Assembly: GCF_004116405.1 (NCBI RefSeq)
Contig: NZ_SDIC01000008.1
Coordinates: 62,001-126,000, forward strand
DNA: 64,000 bases
Direction of reading: 5' to 3'
Source of the DNA: Halegenticoccus tardaugens
GTDB taxonomy: Archaea; Halobacteriota; Halobacteria; Halobacteriales; Haloferacaceae
Below the pieces are notes generated by a model. The model saw nothing but the letters and a program-made list of their open reading frames with translations. It did not search any database and was not told the DNA's origin. Of this stretch, positions 53,541-62,511 are shown in pieces. Position 1 is the stretch's first letter. Each line of letters starts with the position of its first letter. A program made the translations under genes and the position numbers.

Positions 53541-53637
53541 GCGACGCCCGCACAGTTCTCAAACGTGTTCGGTAGTAGGCCCGCAGGCTCACGATTCAGT
53601 AGATTTAAGTTACAACATAGTATATACTCAGTTAATG

Positions 53638-53787
53638 GATCGGCACGAAATTGAGGGCTACGAAGTCCTCGACCGAGACGTTCGCCCGGTCGGAAACGGA
53701 GCGCACGTCCTCGTCCCGAAACGGTGGATCGGAGCGGACGTGAAGGTCGTCCGTGTCTCCAAACCCGACGCCGATTCAGGCGAGTAG
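53638..53787 (+). CDS. DUF2080-family transposon-encoded protein
   Basis: A 49-residue protein (HEIEGYEVLDRDVRPVGNGA, VLVPKRWIGADVKVVRVSKP) typical of the small ORF upstream of haloarchaeal TnpB genes. A TATA-like TATATAC lies about 20 bp upstream of the ATG at 53638. The stop is 3 bp before tnpB. Its function is unknown; an AbrB/antitoxin-like or TnpB-regulating role is only a guess. Confidence 0.8.
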   Translation, partial: DRHEIEGYEVLDRDVRPVGNGAHVLVPKRWIGADVKVVRVSKPDADSGE

Positions 53788-53790
53788 ACC

Positions 53791-55020
53791 ATGCGCTACA
53801 ACTACAGGTATCGACTCAAACCGACCGATGAACTCCACAAGCGGTTAGCGTAGACCGTCGATACCTGCCGACAGGTCTACAACCATTTCCTTCACCGACT
53901 CAACCGAGTAGACGACACGTCCGCCTACTCCGAACAGTCGCTCCTCCCCGACCTCAAACGCGAGTGGACCGACCTGAAGGACGTTCACTCGAAGGTCCTT
54001 CAGAAAGTCGTACATCGATTGTACGACAACCTCTCGACGCTGAAGGCACGGAAGGACAACAGCTACCGCGTCGGCGAACTCCGGTGGAAGGCTCCGCAGG
54101 AATATCGTTCGATCACGTACAGTCAAACCGGCTTCAAGCTCAACAACACGAGTGGCCGACCTGTACTCTCTCTTTCCAAGATCGGCGACGTTCCGATAGT
54201 CTCCCACCGTGAGGTTCCCGTCGACGCGACGATCAAGGAGGTTGTCGTCAAGCAGGAGCCGACTGGTGAGTGGTTCACTGTCCTCGGACTCGAAACCGAG
54301 ACCGACGCGCCGCCGAAGCCCGAGAATCCCGAGCAGTGCGTCGGCATCGACGTGGGTATCCTGAAGTACGCTCACGACAGCGACGGAACCGCAGTCGAAA
54401 GTCCCGACCTCTCAGACGAACGCGAGCGGTTGGAACGCGCACAACGCGACCTCTCGCGGAAGGAACACGGGTCGGCGAACTACCGCACCCAACAGCGCGT
54501 CGTCGCCCGACGCCACGCCGACCTCAAGCGGAAGCGACGAGATTTCCTGCACAAGCTCTCGAACTACTACGCTCGGGAACACGATCTCGTCGCGGTCGAG
54601 GACCTCGATGCGAAGGGGTTGATGGAACTCCCGTCGAACTCACGAAACCGCGCTGGAGCGGCATGGGGGACGTTCCTCCGGATGTTGGAGTACAAGTGCG
54701 ACAGAGAGGGGACGCACTTCATCGCCGTCGATCCACGCGGGACGACGAAGGAATGTGCCAACTGCGGTATTTCAACCGAGAAGCCGCTGTGGGTTCGGGA
54801 ACACTCGTGTCCATCGTGCGGGTTCGAGGCAGACCGCGACCTCAACGCGGCGTACAACATCCTTTCACGCCGATTCGATCAAGTAGGAGTGGTTCACTCC
54901 GATTCAATGCCTGCGGAGACTGCGCTCCCTCCGGGAACCGTTGCGGTTCCTGCACAGCGCGTCGTGGAAACAGGAAGCCCCGTCCTCAGCGAGGCCACAA
55001 GGCCGAGCAGGGCGGGGTAG
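53791..55020 (+). pseudogene. tnpB: tnpB (RNA-guided nuclease of IS1341 type) with one nonsense codon
   Basis: The frame from ATG 53791 to 55020 (409 codons) is complete apart from TAG at 53851-53853 (codon 21). RuvC-like residues are present: Asp in CVGIDVGILKYAHDSDG, Glu in LVAVEDLDAKGLMEL, and the last Asp in ADRDLNAAYNIL. The zinc finger is CANCGISTEKPLW then CPSCGF. An internal ATG at 54019 starts MYDNLSTL and could give a 333-residue N-truncated product. The 3' end of tnpB plus the right end is where a guide (omega) RNA would be expected. Confidence 0.85.
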
Positions 55021-55025
55021 TTCAC

Positions 55026-55188
55026 CGATTGGGACCACGTATGCTGTCTGGACGGGATTGGTGCCGTCGGAACCGCTTCGCTCGGTATCGTCTTATTCGA
55101 TGAACCAGCGACGAGTGCTCGCCTCCTGTTCATCTCCGTGATTATCTTCGGAATTGTCGGTCTCCATCTCGTCTCCGGGGGCCACTAA
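55026..55188 (+). pseudogene. SMR-family multidrug transporter, C-terminal fragment
   Basis: Directly after the IS end the plus strand reads PIGTTYAVWTG, shifts by one base near 55053, then IGAVGTASLGIVLFDEPATS and FIGVLHLVS-like residues to a stop at 55186-55188 (GLHLVSGGH). This is helix 3-4 of EmrE/QacE-type transporters. The 5' part is absent on the other side of the IS, so the insertion came with or after a deletion. Confidence 0.75.
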
Positions 55189-55584
55189 CCCCTGGATCAG
55201 TACCTCGCTGCCGTGGGCGCTGCGAGCGATTTCGACAGTCGATCCGTCCACCTCAGCTGCGAGTTCCTCAACGAGGCCTGTGGACGTGAACGATGCCGGC
55301 ACGATGTCGACTGGGACGCCGTAGTCTCATAATGCCGATGCGGTCTGCTGGCCGACGGCACACACCACTGAATCGCTCGGCTGCCAGTCTTGTTCTGCTG
55401 CGATCTGTACTCCGGTCCGGCTTGTGAAGATGCAATAGTCTGCTGTCACAGGCGTCGCTCCAGTCGATCGGACCGTGAGCATTGGATCTGCGACTGGCGA
55501 CACTCCAAGTGAGCGGAGATATTCGACTGCCGCGGCAATACGATTGTCATCGGGTCGAAGGACCGCTACAGTCGGCTTGGTCAT
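55189..55584 (-). pseudogene. Uroporphyrinogen-III synthase (HemD), 5' fragment with stop
   Basis: On the minus strand MTKPTVAVLRPDDNRIAAAV, FTSRTGVQIAAEQ and VVCAVGQQTASAL end at an in-frame TGA (55327-55329). The same frame continues as DYGVPVDIVPASFTSTGLVE, ELAAEVDG and GSEVLIQGL, and then loses homology at the junction with the SMR fragment. It is a 5' part of hemD joined to unrelated sequence. Function of the cell must rely on another hemD. Confidence 0.75.
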
Positions 55585-55665
55585 ACTTCGAGAAGTGGTG
55601 CTATTGGAGCTGTTCGTATTGGAATTCGTGCGTAGTTGGCTGCACAATCCATCATTTTCTGGGCA

Positions 55666-56073
55666 CTATACCGGCCGGAGTCCAGCAAGCCATGTCAGGA
55701 CTGCCCCGGCCGTGACTCGGACCGTAGCTGCGCCGAATCCAAAGGCGATGAGACTCATCAAGACGACGAACTCGGCGTTGGCATACTTCACACTCGCAAG
55801 GAGTGTGAGAAATGTGAGCGACCCAGAGAGGAGACAGATGAGTCCCCCGACGAGAAAGCTCAGACTGGTGAATACTGGATTTGAGAAACTCATCACTGGG
55901 GATGGGGGCGTATAGACACCGGTTACATGGAGAGCAATGCCGATGCTCAGATACCCGACAAAGCCGGCCACTGTCAATGCACATCCGACCGATGACAGCC
56001 GAAACACGCGATACAGTCCTCGCTCAAGCGGCGTCGATGGCTGCCACGCCTGCAGAGCGGAGGGGTGAGGCAT
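55666..56073 (-). CDS. Hypothetical membrane protein
   Basis: A 135-residue protein with four hydrophobic segments (VGCALTVAGFVGYLSIGIAL, LSFLVGGLICLLSG, LTFLTLLASVKYANAEFVVL, VRVTAGAVLTWLAGL). It follows gdhB by only 3 bp on the same strand, so it is probably co-transcribed with it. No family is recognised. Confidence 0.7.
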   Translation of the reverse strand: MPHPSALQAWQPSTPLERGLYRVFRLSSVGCALTVAGFVGYLSIGIALHVTGVYTPPSPVMSFSNPVFTSLSFLVGGLICLLSGSLTFLTLLASVKYANAEFVVLMSLIAFGFGAATVRVTAGAVLTWLAGLRPV

Positions 56074-56076
56074 CTA

Positions 56077-57378
56077 CTACGGCCACAACCCACGTGCTTC
56101 GTGCGCCTCAGCGATGCGGGACAGCGCCACGATGTAGGCTGCATCACGCCACGTAACGTCGCGTTGCTCGAACTCCGATCGAACCGCATCCCAGGCAGCC
56201 TCCATCTCCGATTCGAGTTCGTCGTTGACCCGTTCGAGCGACCACGCTCGCCGATTGATGTCTTGGAGCCACTCGAAATAACTCACCGTGACACCGCCTG
56301 CGTTGGCGAGAATATCGGGAATCACTGCAACATCTCGTTTGGCGAGAATCGAATCAGCCGTGGATGTCGTCGGGCCGTTCGCACCTTCGACAACGAGATC
56401 TGCAGCAATCGCTTCTGCGTTCTCTTTGGTGATTACGTTCCCCAGGGCGGCCGGAATGAGGACGTCGACATCAAGCGTGAGCAACTCGTCGTTCGAAATG
56501 ACGTTGTCAGCGTACTTCGTGACCGCCTCGGGTTCCTCGTCATGTGACGGAACAGACGCCGTATCAATCCCGTCTGGCTCGTACATTGCTCCATTCACGT
56601 CGCTGATGGCGACGATGGTCGCGCCCCAGTCGTCGAGGAGACGGGCCGCGTTCGCTCCGACACTTCCATAGCCCTGGACAGCAACCGTCGTCTCTTCGAG
56701 CGGGCAGTCGTAGTACTCGCAAACCAGCTGCGTTATGATTGCAACGCTTCGTCCCGGAGCCTCTTCACGTCCTTCACTACCGCCGACGACCGGCGGTTTG
56801 CCGGTGACGACGCCCGGTGTCGTCTCGCCTTCCTGCATCGAGTACGCGTCCATCAGCCATGCCATCGTCTGCGGGTCCGTTCCCATGTCGGGGGCAGGAA
56901 TATCCTGGTTCGGGCCGATAACGTCGCGTATCTCCTGTGCGAACCGGCGGGTGAGTCGCTCTTTTTCCGTTGAACTCAGCTCCTTGGGGTTGACGGCAAC
57001 ACCGCCCTTGGCACCCCCGAATGGGAGATCCATGACGGCACACTTCCAGGTCATCCACATACCGAGGCCGACACACTCGTCTTTCGTCACGTCGGGGTGG
57101 TATCGAAGTCCTCCTTTGAACGGACCCCTGACGCTGTCGTGTTGCGCTCGATAGCCCGTGAACACCTCGACCGTGCCGTCGTCCCGTTTGGTTGGGATCG
57201 TTACTTCGTGGACCTTCTTTGGATGCTTGAGCCGCTCAACGATGTTTGGGTCAATATCCAGATGATTGGCAGCATGGTACAGCTGCCGGCGAGCCGTTTC
57301 GAGCGCCGATTCCGATTCGGTCGATTCCGTCGCCGCAATATCTGACCCGTCGTGGGTGGTTATAGGTTGGGATGCCAT
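56077..57378 (-). CDS. gdhB: Glutamate dehydrogenase
   Basis: The 433-residue hexameric-type GDH is full length. The substrate/catalytic segment is [20 protein letters not shown] with the catalytic Lys, followed by [17 protein letters not shown]. The coenzyme-binding loop is [19 protein letters not shown]. It links 2-oxoglutarate, ammonia and glutamate. A paralogue remnant lies at 19174-19800. It is preceded by a small zinc-ribbon gene 2 bp upstream and followed by a membrane protein gene. Confidence 0.95.
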   Translation of the reverse strand: MASQPITTHDGSDIAATESTESESALETARRQLYHAANHLDIDPNIVERLKHPKKVHEVTIPTKRDDGTVEVFTGYRAQHDSVRGPFKGGLRYHPDVTKDECVGLGMWMTWKCAVMDLPFGGAKGGVAVNPKELSSTEKERLTRRFAQEIRDVIGPNQDIPAPDMGTDPQTMAWLMDAYSMQEGETTPGVVTGKPPVVGGSEGREEAPGRSVAIITQLVCEYYDCPLEETTVAVQGYGSVGANAARLLDDWGATIVAISDVNGAMYEPDGIDTASVPSHDEEPEAVTKYADNVISNDELLTLDVDVLIPAALGNVITKENAEAIAADLVVEGANGPTTSTADSILAKRDVAVIPDILANAGGVTVSYFEWLQDINRRAWSLERVNDELESEMEAAWDAVRSEFEQRDVTWRDAAYIVALSRIAEAHEARGLWP

Positions 57379-57380
57379 GG

Positions 57381-57524
57381 TTACTCGAGTGGCATCTGTC
57401 GATTTCGCATTGGGCCACTACAGTCGGGACACTGGATGGGGTTGTTCTCTGCGATGATGATGTTGCCGCACTGGAAGCACTCGTACGGAGTTTCCTTGTC
57501 CGGGTTGGGTTCGACATCTCTCAT
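57381..57524 (-). CDS. Small rubrerythrin-like zinc-ribbon protein
   Basis: A 47-residue protein starting [20 protein letters not shown] with a second pair CPDC, that is CxxC-x14-CxxC, like the rubredoxin/rubrerythrin-type zinc ribbons (DUF7129-like) of haloarchaea. It ends 2 bp before gdhB, so it is the first gene of that operon. It may be a redox or regulatory accessory; role unknown. It is too short for many ORF callers. Confidence 0.8.
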   Translation of the reverse strand: MRDVEPNPDKETPYECFQCGNIIIAENNPIQCPDCSGPMRNRQMPLE

Positions 57525-57562
57525 AGTGAGCTCACGAGTGCCGACAGGGAATTCAGGGCACT

Positions 57563-57599
57563 CTGGGTAAGTGTAATAAGTGTATTAGGGAATACCCAG
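57563..57599. promoter_or_regulatory. CTGGGTA/TACCCAG inverted repeat upstream of the gdhB operon
   Basis: A 7-bp inverted repeat (57563-57569 and 57593-57599) flanks an AAGTGTA direct repeat in the 109-bp spacer between the sensor gene end and the zinc-ribbon start (57524). It may be an operator or a hairpin terminator for the gene at 57634. Only the symmetry is directly seen. Confidence 0.35.
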
Positions 57600-57633
57600 A
57601 AGTTTATTATCAAACTCTCTTCGTGGGTGGTGG

Positions 57634-60516
57634 TTAGTTATTTAACCCATCCGGCAGGTCCGAGACGGAGAGGTTGTTCTCCTCGAAGAGCGTTGCAAAG
57701 AGTTTCCGCTGGACGGTGCGAGCGTGTTTGTAGAATGCAGGAGGGGAGATTCCAAGGGTCTTCGCAACCTCCTCACCCGTACTCTCGCGCGGCGACTCGA
57801 AGAAACCACTATAGTATGCTGTTTGGATTACTTCGAGTTGTCGCTCCGTCACCTTCTCGAGGAACTTCGAGTAAAGGTTGTGCTCCATCGTCTGATCGAG
57901 CGTCTGCTTTGAGTGGAGTTCGACAGTGGAGAACGTCTCCCGGACGAGTTGTGTGATTGTTCGGACGTCGATGCTATCCGGGATATCGATGACGAGCGTC
58001 GTCGTGGTCGGATTAGCAGTCGCTTCGCGGAAGACGGCACCGTGATCAGCCAACTCGAGGGCGAGGAACGGTTGTGTGAGCCGGAGCCGCAGAACGCCCC
58101 CTTCACCGTCCGCGCTGATCTGTTGCACTTCGTCGATACCGACCAGCTGCGAGGCGGTGTCCGCCACGTCATGTACCGCCCGGTCTTCGACGGTCACGAA
58201 CACGTAGCTGCCTTCTGTGGATTGCTGGACACCACCCTGATATGAGAGGGTGCACTCCGTGTCCTGTGCGAGCCGTGTGAGGACAAACTTCGGGTCGTCA
58301 ATGGTGAACTCGACGCGTGTCATCGACGTCGTGAGCAGGGCATTCTTCCGTTCGATCGCACTGAGGGCGGATGCGATGGTTTCGCCGAGTTCCCCCAGGA
58401 CAGCCTTCGCCGTCTCGTCGAACGCATCTTGGGTCGGTGCGTACACCGTCAATACGCCGTGCGTGAGGTCGTTGTACACGAGCGGAATGCTCAATACGGA
58501 AAGGTAGTCCCGAGAGATGGCGTCTTTCCGCCACGCTTCGTCACGGAGACCAGCGGCGACGTTCGTCACCATCGTCACATCGCCAGTGGCTGCGGTTTGA
58601 CCGGCTGGTTCTGCTGACGCCTGAATGGCGAACGACTGACTATCTAAGTACCCCTGTTCGGTGCCGGCCCAAGCCCGAGGCTCGAGGGAGTCGGTCGTCT
58701 GATCGATTGTCCCGATCCAGGCAAACCGGAACCGATCGTCGGCGGTCAGCAGTTCACAGACTGTGTGATCGATTTCCTCGCGTGTCTCCGCCTGTACGAG
58801 GGCTTGATCGATTTCTCGGATCGTCTCGTTGATGCGATTCAGGGCGGTCAGCTGCTCGTTTTGCGTCTGGAGCGTTCGGTCCTGTTCCCGGAGTCGTGAT
58901 TCCCGTGTAACGCGGTCGAGGGCTGCCTCGGCAGTGGCCGCGAGCAGATCGGCCAATTCTCGTGTTACCTCGTCGAACGCGCCAACCTGGTCCGAGCCTG
59001 CAATGAACACGCCGTGGTTACCGAGTGGGATGTAGGCCGTGCTTCGGAGATCAGTTGCCCGATTTTCGAGTCGGTCTGCGTCGTGGACGTCGTCGAAGAA
59101 CAGCGCCTCGTCTTCGACGAAGCTGTAGCTCGGGAGCGTTGCCCCGTCAGCGTGCACGGTCGGGAGTGGGCCGTTCAGCTCGGTCAGTGTCGCCGAGTGG
59201 GCTGCGGATCGGAGGTCGTTGGCGTCGGCATCGAAGAAATAGACCGCACTCGCATCGAGATTGAGGACGCCGGGTGTATCGTCGACGACGTGTTGGGCGA
59301 TTTCTTGGTGGGTTTCGGCGTAGAGGAAATCACGGGTCGTCTCGTGGAGCGTCGCGAGTGCCTCCTCGCGCTGCTTGCGTTTCGTGATATCGCGACAACT
59401 GAAGAGAAGGGTGCCATCCTGGATCGAGACTTCGCGAACGTTGACGAGGAGCGTATGCTCGCGTCCGGCTTTATCGGTCGCAGTTGTCTCGATGTTCTTG
59501 AGGACTCCGTTTTTCGAGAGTTCCTCCCGGTCGAAGAGATCCTCACCGAGGAGGTCATTGATCGTTCCGAGGTCCCGGATTTCCTCAGCTGTATAACCGA
59601 AGATAAAGTGGACGTTAGGACAGACGTAGGTGTACTCGCCGGCTTCGTCCGTGATGAGGACAGTATCGGTCATGTTGTTGAGCGTGACGCGATGGAGTTC
59701 CTCCGATTGCCGGAGATTCCGTTCGAGGTCGACGCGCTCGGTGATGTCGACGCCTTCGACGACGACGGAGACGAGTTCACCGCGTTCGTTCTCGACGGGG
59801 CGGGCAGAGAGGTCGATGACGCGCGGATCATCGACGTCTGGCTGCTGTGGGACGACCGCGTTGCCGAACGACCCGTCGAGTACTTTCTCCACAAGTTGGT
59901 GGACGTCCGTGTTCGTTGCATCGGCCTGTGACCACCATGGAAGCGTCCAGAAGGGATCGCCGACGATTGTGTCGATGTCTTCATCGACCATCTCCCGTGC
60001 TGTCTCATTCACACGGGCAAGTGCGCCATCCGGGTCAAGCACCCACGTCGCAGTTCGCGAATCGTTAAAGATCGCGTCGAACTGTCTGGCTCGGTCCCGT
60101 TGCGTGGCCGACCGCTGTGCGGCCCGAATCGCCCGTTCGGTTCGTTCGATGAGTTCGTCGGTCATCTGTGCTGGCGGGTCCGAGAGCGCGATGTAATCGG
60201 TGACACCGGCTTCGATGGCCTCGCTAGCGATGGCTTCGCTCCCGGCAGTAGTCCCGAGAAGGACTGGGAGCGCAGTCGTTTCCTCGCGGATTTCTCGTAG
60301 GAGTTCGAGTCCGGTCGTCTCTCTGAGCGCGTACTCGCTAATGAGACAGTCCGTGGGGCGCGTCCGGATGGTGTCGATTGCCTCCGTCTTGGTTCGAACG
60401 TGTTGTACGTTGGCATCAGTCCGTCTCTCGAGCGTCGTGGCAAATTGCGTGAGCCAGTCGTCCGTCCCGACGAGCAACACAGTCGACAAATTTAGAATGG
60501 GTGGGGAAGCGGCCAT
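57634..60516 (-). CDS. Bat-like sensor/regulator: receiver, PAS, PAS, GAF, GAF, HTH_10
   Basis: The 960-residue cytosolic protein has an N-terminal receiver-like domain (about 10-130), two PAS domains (about 145-265, 270-390), GAF domains (about 395-530 and 560-720), a bacterio-opsin-activator domain (about 735-890) and a C-terminal HTH_10 (TERQLEVIQTAYYSGFFESP, EVAKTLGISPPAFYKHARTV). The usual receiver phospho-Asp position reads LISEYALRE, with Glu instead of Asp. No kinase domain is present. It probably senses small molecules or redox and activates transcription. It is divergent from the MFS gene. Confidence 0.92.
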   Translation of the reverse strand: MAASPPILNLSTVLLVGTDDWLTQFATTLERRTDANVQHVRTKTEAIDTIRTRPTDCLISEYALRETTGLELLREIREETTALPVLLGTTAGSEAIASEAIEAGVTDYIALSDPPAQMTDELIERTERAIRAAQRSATQRDRARQFDAIFNDSRTATWVLDPDGALARVNETAREMVDEDIDTIVGDPFWTLPWWSQADATNTDVHQLVEKVLDGSFGNAVVPQQPDVDDPRVIDLSARPVENERGELVSVVVEGVDITERVDLERNLRQSEELHRVTLNNMTDTVLITDEAGEYTYVCPNVHFIFGYTAEEIRDLGTINDLLGEDLFDREELSKNGVLKNIETTATDKAGREHTLLVNVREVSIQDGTLLFSCRDITKRKQREEALATLHETTRDFLYAETHQEIAQHVVDDTPGVLNLDASAVYFFDADANDLRSAAHSATLTELNGPLPTVHADGATLPSYSFVEDEALFFDDVHDADRLENRATDLRSTAYIPLGNHGVFIAGSDQVGAFDEVTRELADLLAATAEAALDRVTRESRLREQDRTLQTQNEQLTALNRINETIREIDQALVQAETREEIDHTVCELLTADDRFRFAWIGTIDQTTDSLEPRAWAGTEQGYLDSQSFAIQASAEPAGQTAATGDVTMVTNVAAGLRDEAWRKDAISRDYLSVLSIPLVYNDLTHGVLTVYAPTQDAFDETAKAVLGELGETIASALSAIERKNALLTTSMTRVEFTIDDPKFVLTRLAQDTECTLSYQGGVQQSTEGSYVFVTVEDRAVHDVADTASQLVGIDEVQQISADGEGGVLRLRLTQPFLALELADHGAVFREATANPTTTTLVIDIPDSIDVRTITQLVRETFSTVELHSKQTLDQTMEHNLYSKFLEKVTERQLEVIQTAYYSGFFESPRESTGEEVAKTLGISPPAFYKHARTVQRKLFATLFEENNLSVSDLPDGLNN

Positions 60517-60648
60517 TATTCGAACACAGAGGGATAGCGAATGTTCCTCTCGGTGCCGATTCGAGATCGTCTCCAGTTCCGGTGCTGGCCCGGATCGGGA
60601 TATACGTCCATACTAGTTAACTATCTAACCGCCCTGTGCCAAAGACGT

Positions 60649-61971
60649 TTGTTGTTTAATACCCGATCTACCACCACGCATCCCGAAGACGCTACTAGCA
60701 ACGACCCGAAACAACCGCGTCAGTCGACGTGGAAACTCGTCGTTGGGGCGAGTCTCATCTCGACAGGGCTCGCTGCCTATGAGATCGTTCCGGCGAGTGT
60801 TACGCCGCTCATTCGTGACGCACTGAATATTGGGCCGACGACCGTAGGGTTCTTGGTCGGGATTATGTTCGGCACCGCGGTGATCGCAAGCCTCCCAGCT
60901 GGAGCGGTGCTCGACCGGGCGGATTCCAGGCCTGCGAGTGCCATCGCAGTGCTTACCCTCGTTGTCGCCGGGACGTGGGGTTGGATCGCTGGGCGGCGAG
61001 GGGACTATCGATCAGTGATTGCATCACGAGCGCTTGGTGGGATCGCCTATGTCGTCGTCTGGAACGCTGGCATCGACATCGTGAGTCGGGCAGCAACCAG
61101 CGAGAATCGGGCGACCGCTGTCGGCATCTTCACCGCGAGTGGCCCGATCGGATTCGCGCTCGGTCAGGGGACCGGGCCACTGATTGCTCATCGGTTCGGA
61201 TGGCCCGCGATCTTTATCGCGTTCACAGGGCTCACAATGGTCGGTCTCGTCCTGTTCTGGCCGGCCAGTCGAGGACTCGGAACGAGCCGGGGAGACGCTC
61301 CCTCGGTTCAGGAGTTCGGCGCGGTCCTCCGGAACCGAAGTATCTGGTCGGTCGGGCTGCTCGGTTTTCTCGGCTATTCGTTGTACCTGTTCGTGAATAG
61401 CTGGGGCGCGTCGTATCTCACCGCCAAACATGGACTGTCACTCGCAGTGAGTGGCCTCATAGTGGCGGTGTTTCCAGCGATCGGTGTCGTCTCCCGGATC
61501 AGTAGTGGACTTCTGTCTGACCGAGTCTTCGGTGGACGCCGCCAACCCATCGTTCTCGGATCCTTCGCAGTTGCGGCTCCGCTCGTGCTCGTCTTTACTC
61601 GGTTTCGGTCGCTGCCACTGCTCGTCGCGCTCCTACTCCTCACTGGATTTGCGGTCCAGCTGACGCTCGGCCTGTCCTTTACGTACGTCCGGGAGGTGGT
61701 TGATTCGCGGGTCGCTGCGACAGCGGTCGCGTTCCAGACGAGTATTGGGTTGGCAGGCGCGTTCCTTGCTCCAATTGCAGGCGGCGTTGTTGTCGATCTG
61801 GCCGGATTCGATACGGCGTTCCTTCTCGCTGGAATTCTCGCTCTCTGTGGGATTGCAGTCGCGTGGCGAGCACCTGAGCCAGCGCGCTTGCAGCAAAATC
61901 CCCACTATCCTACGGCGTCGACATCCGATAGCACAATCACAGCTACGACGACGTGTCCCGGTCGTTGCTGA
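60649..61971 (+). CDS. Major facilitator superfamily transporter
   Basis: The protein has about twelve hydrophobic helices, starting with KLVVGASLISTGLAAYEIVP. The MFS loop motif between helices 2 and 3 is GAVLDRADSRPASA and GLLSDRVFGGRRQP is the equivalent in the second half. No ATG is near the homologous start; a TTG at 60649 or 60652 fits, and an ATG at 60541 would add 36 non-homologous residues. The C-terminal about 20 residues are polar. It exports or imports a small solute; substrate unknown. It is divergent from the sensor gene with a shared spacer. Confidence 0.83.
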   Translation: MLFNTRSTTTHPEDATSNDPKQPRQSTWKLVVGASLISTGLAAYEIVPASVTPLIRDALNIGPTTVGFLVGIMFGTAVIASLPAGAVLDRADSRPASAIAVLTLVVAGTWGWIAGRRGDYRSVIASRALGGIAYVVVWNAGIDIVSRAATSENRATAVGIFTASGPIGFALGQGTGPLIAHRFGWPAIFIAFTGLTMVGLVLFWPASRGLGTSRGDAPSVQEFGAVLRNRSIWSVGLLGFLGYSLYLFVNSWGASYLTAKHGLSLAVSGLIVAVFPAIGVVSRISSGLLSDRVFGGRRQPIVLGSFAVAAPLVLVFTRFRSLPLLVALLLLTGFAVQLTLGLSFTYVREVVDSRVAATAVAFQTSIGLAGAFLAPIAGGVVVDLAGFDTAFLLAGILALCGIAVAWRAPEPARLQQNPHYPTASTSDSTITATTTCPGRC

Positions 61972-62143
61972 GTCTCACCTGGGTCGTTCATCACGGCCGC
62001 GAACCACTCGTTGAAGTCACATTCTCGCTGTTTGGATGCTTGAGAAATTCTTTCCAGTCGCCACTGAGGCATTCAACACCTTCCAATTCATGAGATTAAC
62101 CATCGGCCTGCCGGTGCCGGCGTACCTGCTCTGGATTCGGCAC

Positions 62144-62245
62144 TCACGGATGGGCGTCCCAGCAGTGGAGGGCGTGCTCTCGTGCCGTGTCGAACAGCGC
62201 TTCGCACGACCCGCACTCGTAGGTCGTCTCAGGCCAGCGTTCAGT
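62144..62245 (-). pseudogene. Zinc-ribbon gene fragment next to an IS hairpin
   Basis: The minus strand reads ERWPETTYECGSCEALFDTA, REHALHCWDAHP and a stop at 62144. The CxxC and HxxxC arrangement looks like the 3' end of a small zinc-finger protein. Its 5' side is directly at the hairpin 62249-62296, with no start codon, so it is a fragment. Confidence 0.55.
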
Positions 62246-62248
62246 GAA

Positions 62249-62296
62249 CTACCCACGACTACAGTCGTGGGCTTCCTCGCCCTGCAATCATGTGAG
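62249..62296 (-). repeat. IS200/IS605-type hairpin end, copy 2
   Basis: Reverse complement of the 48-bp block at 48976-49023, identical except for one loop base (G for C). The stem CCCACGACT/AGTCGTGGG spans 62252-62271. It separates a zinc-ribbon fragment and a truncated DUF7389-like gene. Confidence 0.75.
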
Positions 62297-62449
62297 CTCG
62301 TCCTGATCGCGAGTCCCAGTGCTGCGAGTCAGTTTCACAGTGAGTGAGACGCCGACGTCACTCCGCTCGACGTACTCGGTTCGATTCGTGCTTTCCTCAC
62401 TGGATGATGATTCAACTACTCGATTTGGTTGTTGCTTTGAATCAGTCAT
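62288..62449 (-). pseudogene. DUF7389-like small protein, truncated by IS end
   Basis: The minus frame from ATG 62449 has TEYVERSDVGVSLTVKLTRS and TGTRDQDE, the start pattern of a common haloarchaeal DUF7389-type protein, then meets TGA (62288-62290) inside the IS hairpin block. The C-terminal half (expected to be a longer acidic helix) is missing. About 53 residues remain. It was probably cut by the transposition event. Confidence 0.65.
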
Positions 62450-62511
62450 GCGCTTTCCACGAGAGCCTTCTGATAGCCCTCGCGCCCTTTCAAAGGGTGA
62501 AAAACAAGCGG

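Larger units (their letters stand above)
53388..55025 (+). mobile_element. IS1341-type (IS200/IS605 superfamily) element with DUF2080 and tnpB
   Basis: Left end CTTCCTCAACGACGACCG at 53388 and right end GGGCGGGGTAGTTCAC at 55010-55025 match relic B (9710-10065) and relic A in reverse orientation. It contains a hairpin-rich leader (53438-53540), the DUF2080 gene and a tnpB with a stop, and no tnpA. The flank after 55025 continues at once with SMR gene sequence, so the right boundary is precise to a few bases. The exact left boundary is uncertain. Confidence 0.7.

Noticed and set aside
53362..53592. Minus-strand ORF over the hairpin array
   Set aside because: It crosses four perfect hairpins and the IS left end; a structural DNA/RNA element is more likely than a protein.
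53388..53640. Possible CRISPR array
   Set aside because: The hairpins have different sequences and no repeated unit with spacers, so it is not CRISPR.
59014..59931. 305-codon plus-strand ORF
   Set aside because: Antisense to the PAS/GAF part of the sensor gene, no domain, acidic only because the opposite codons are.
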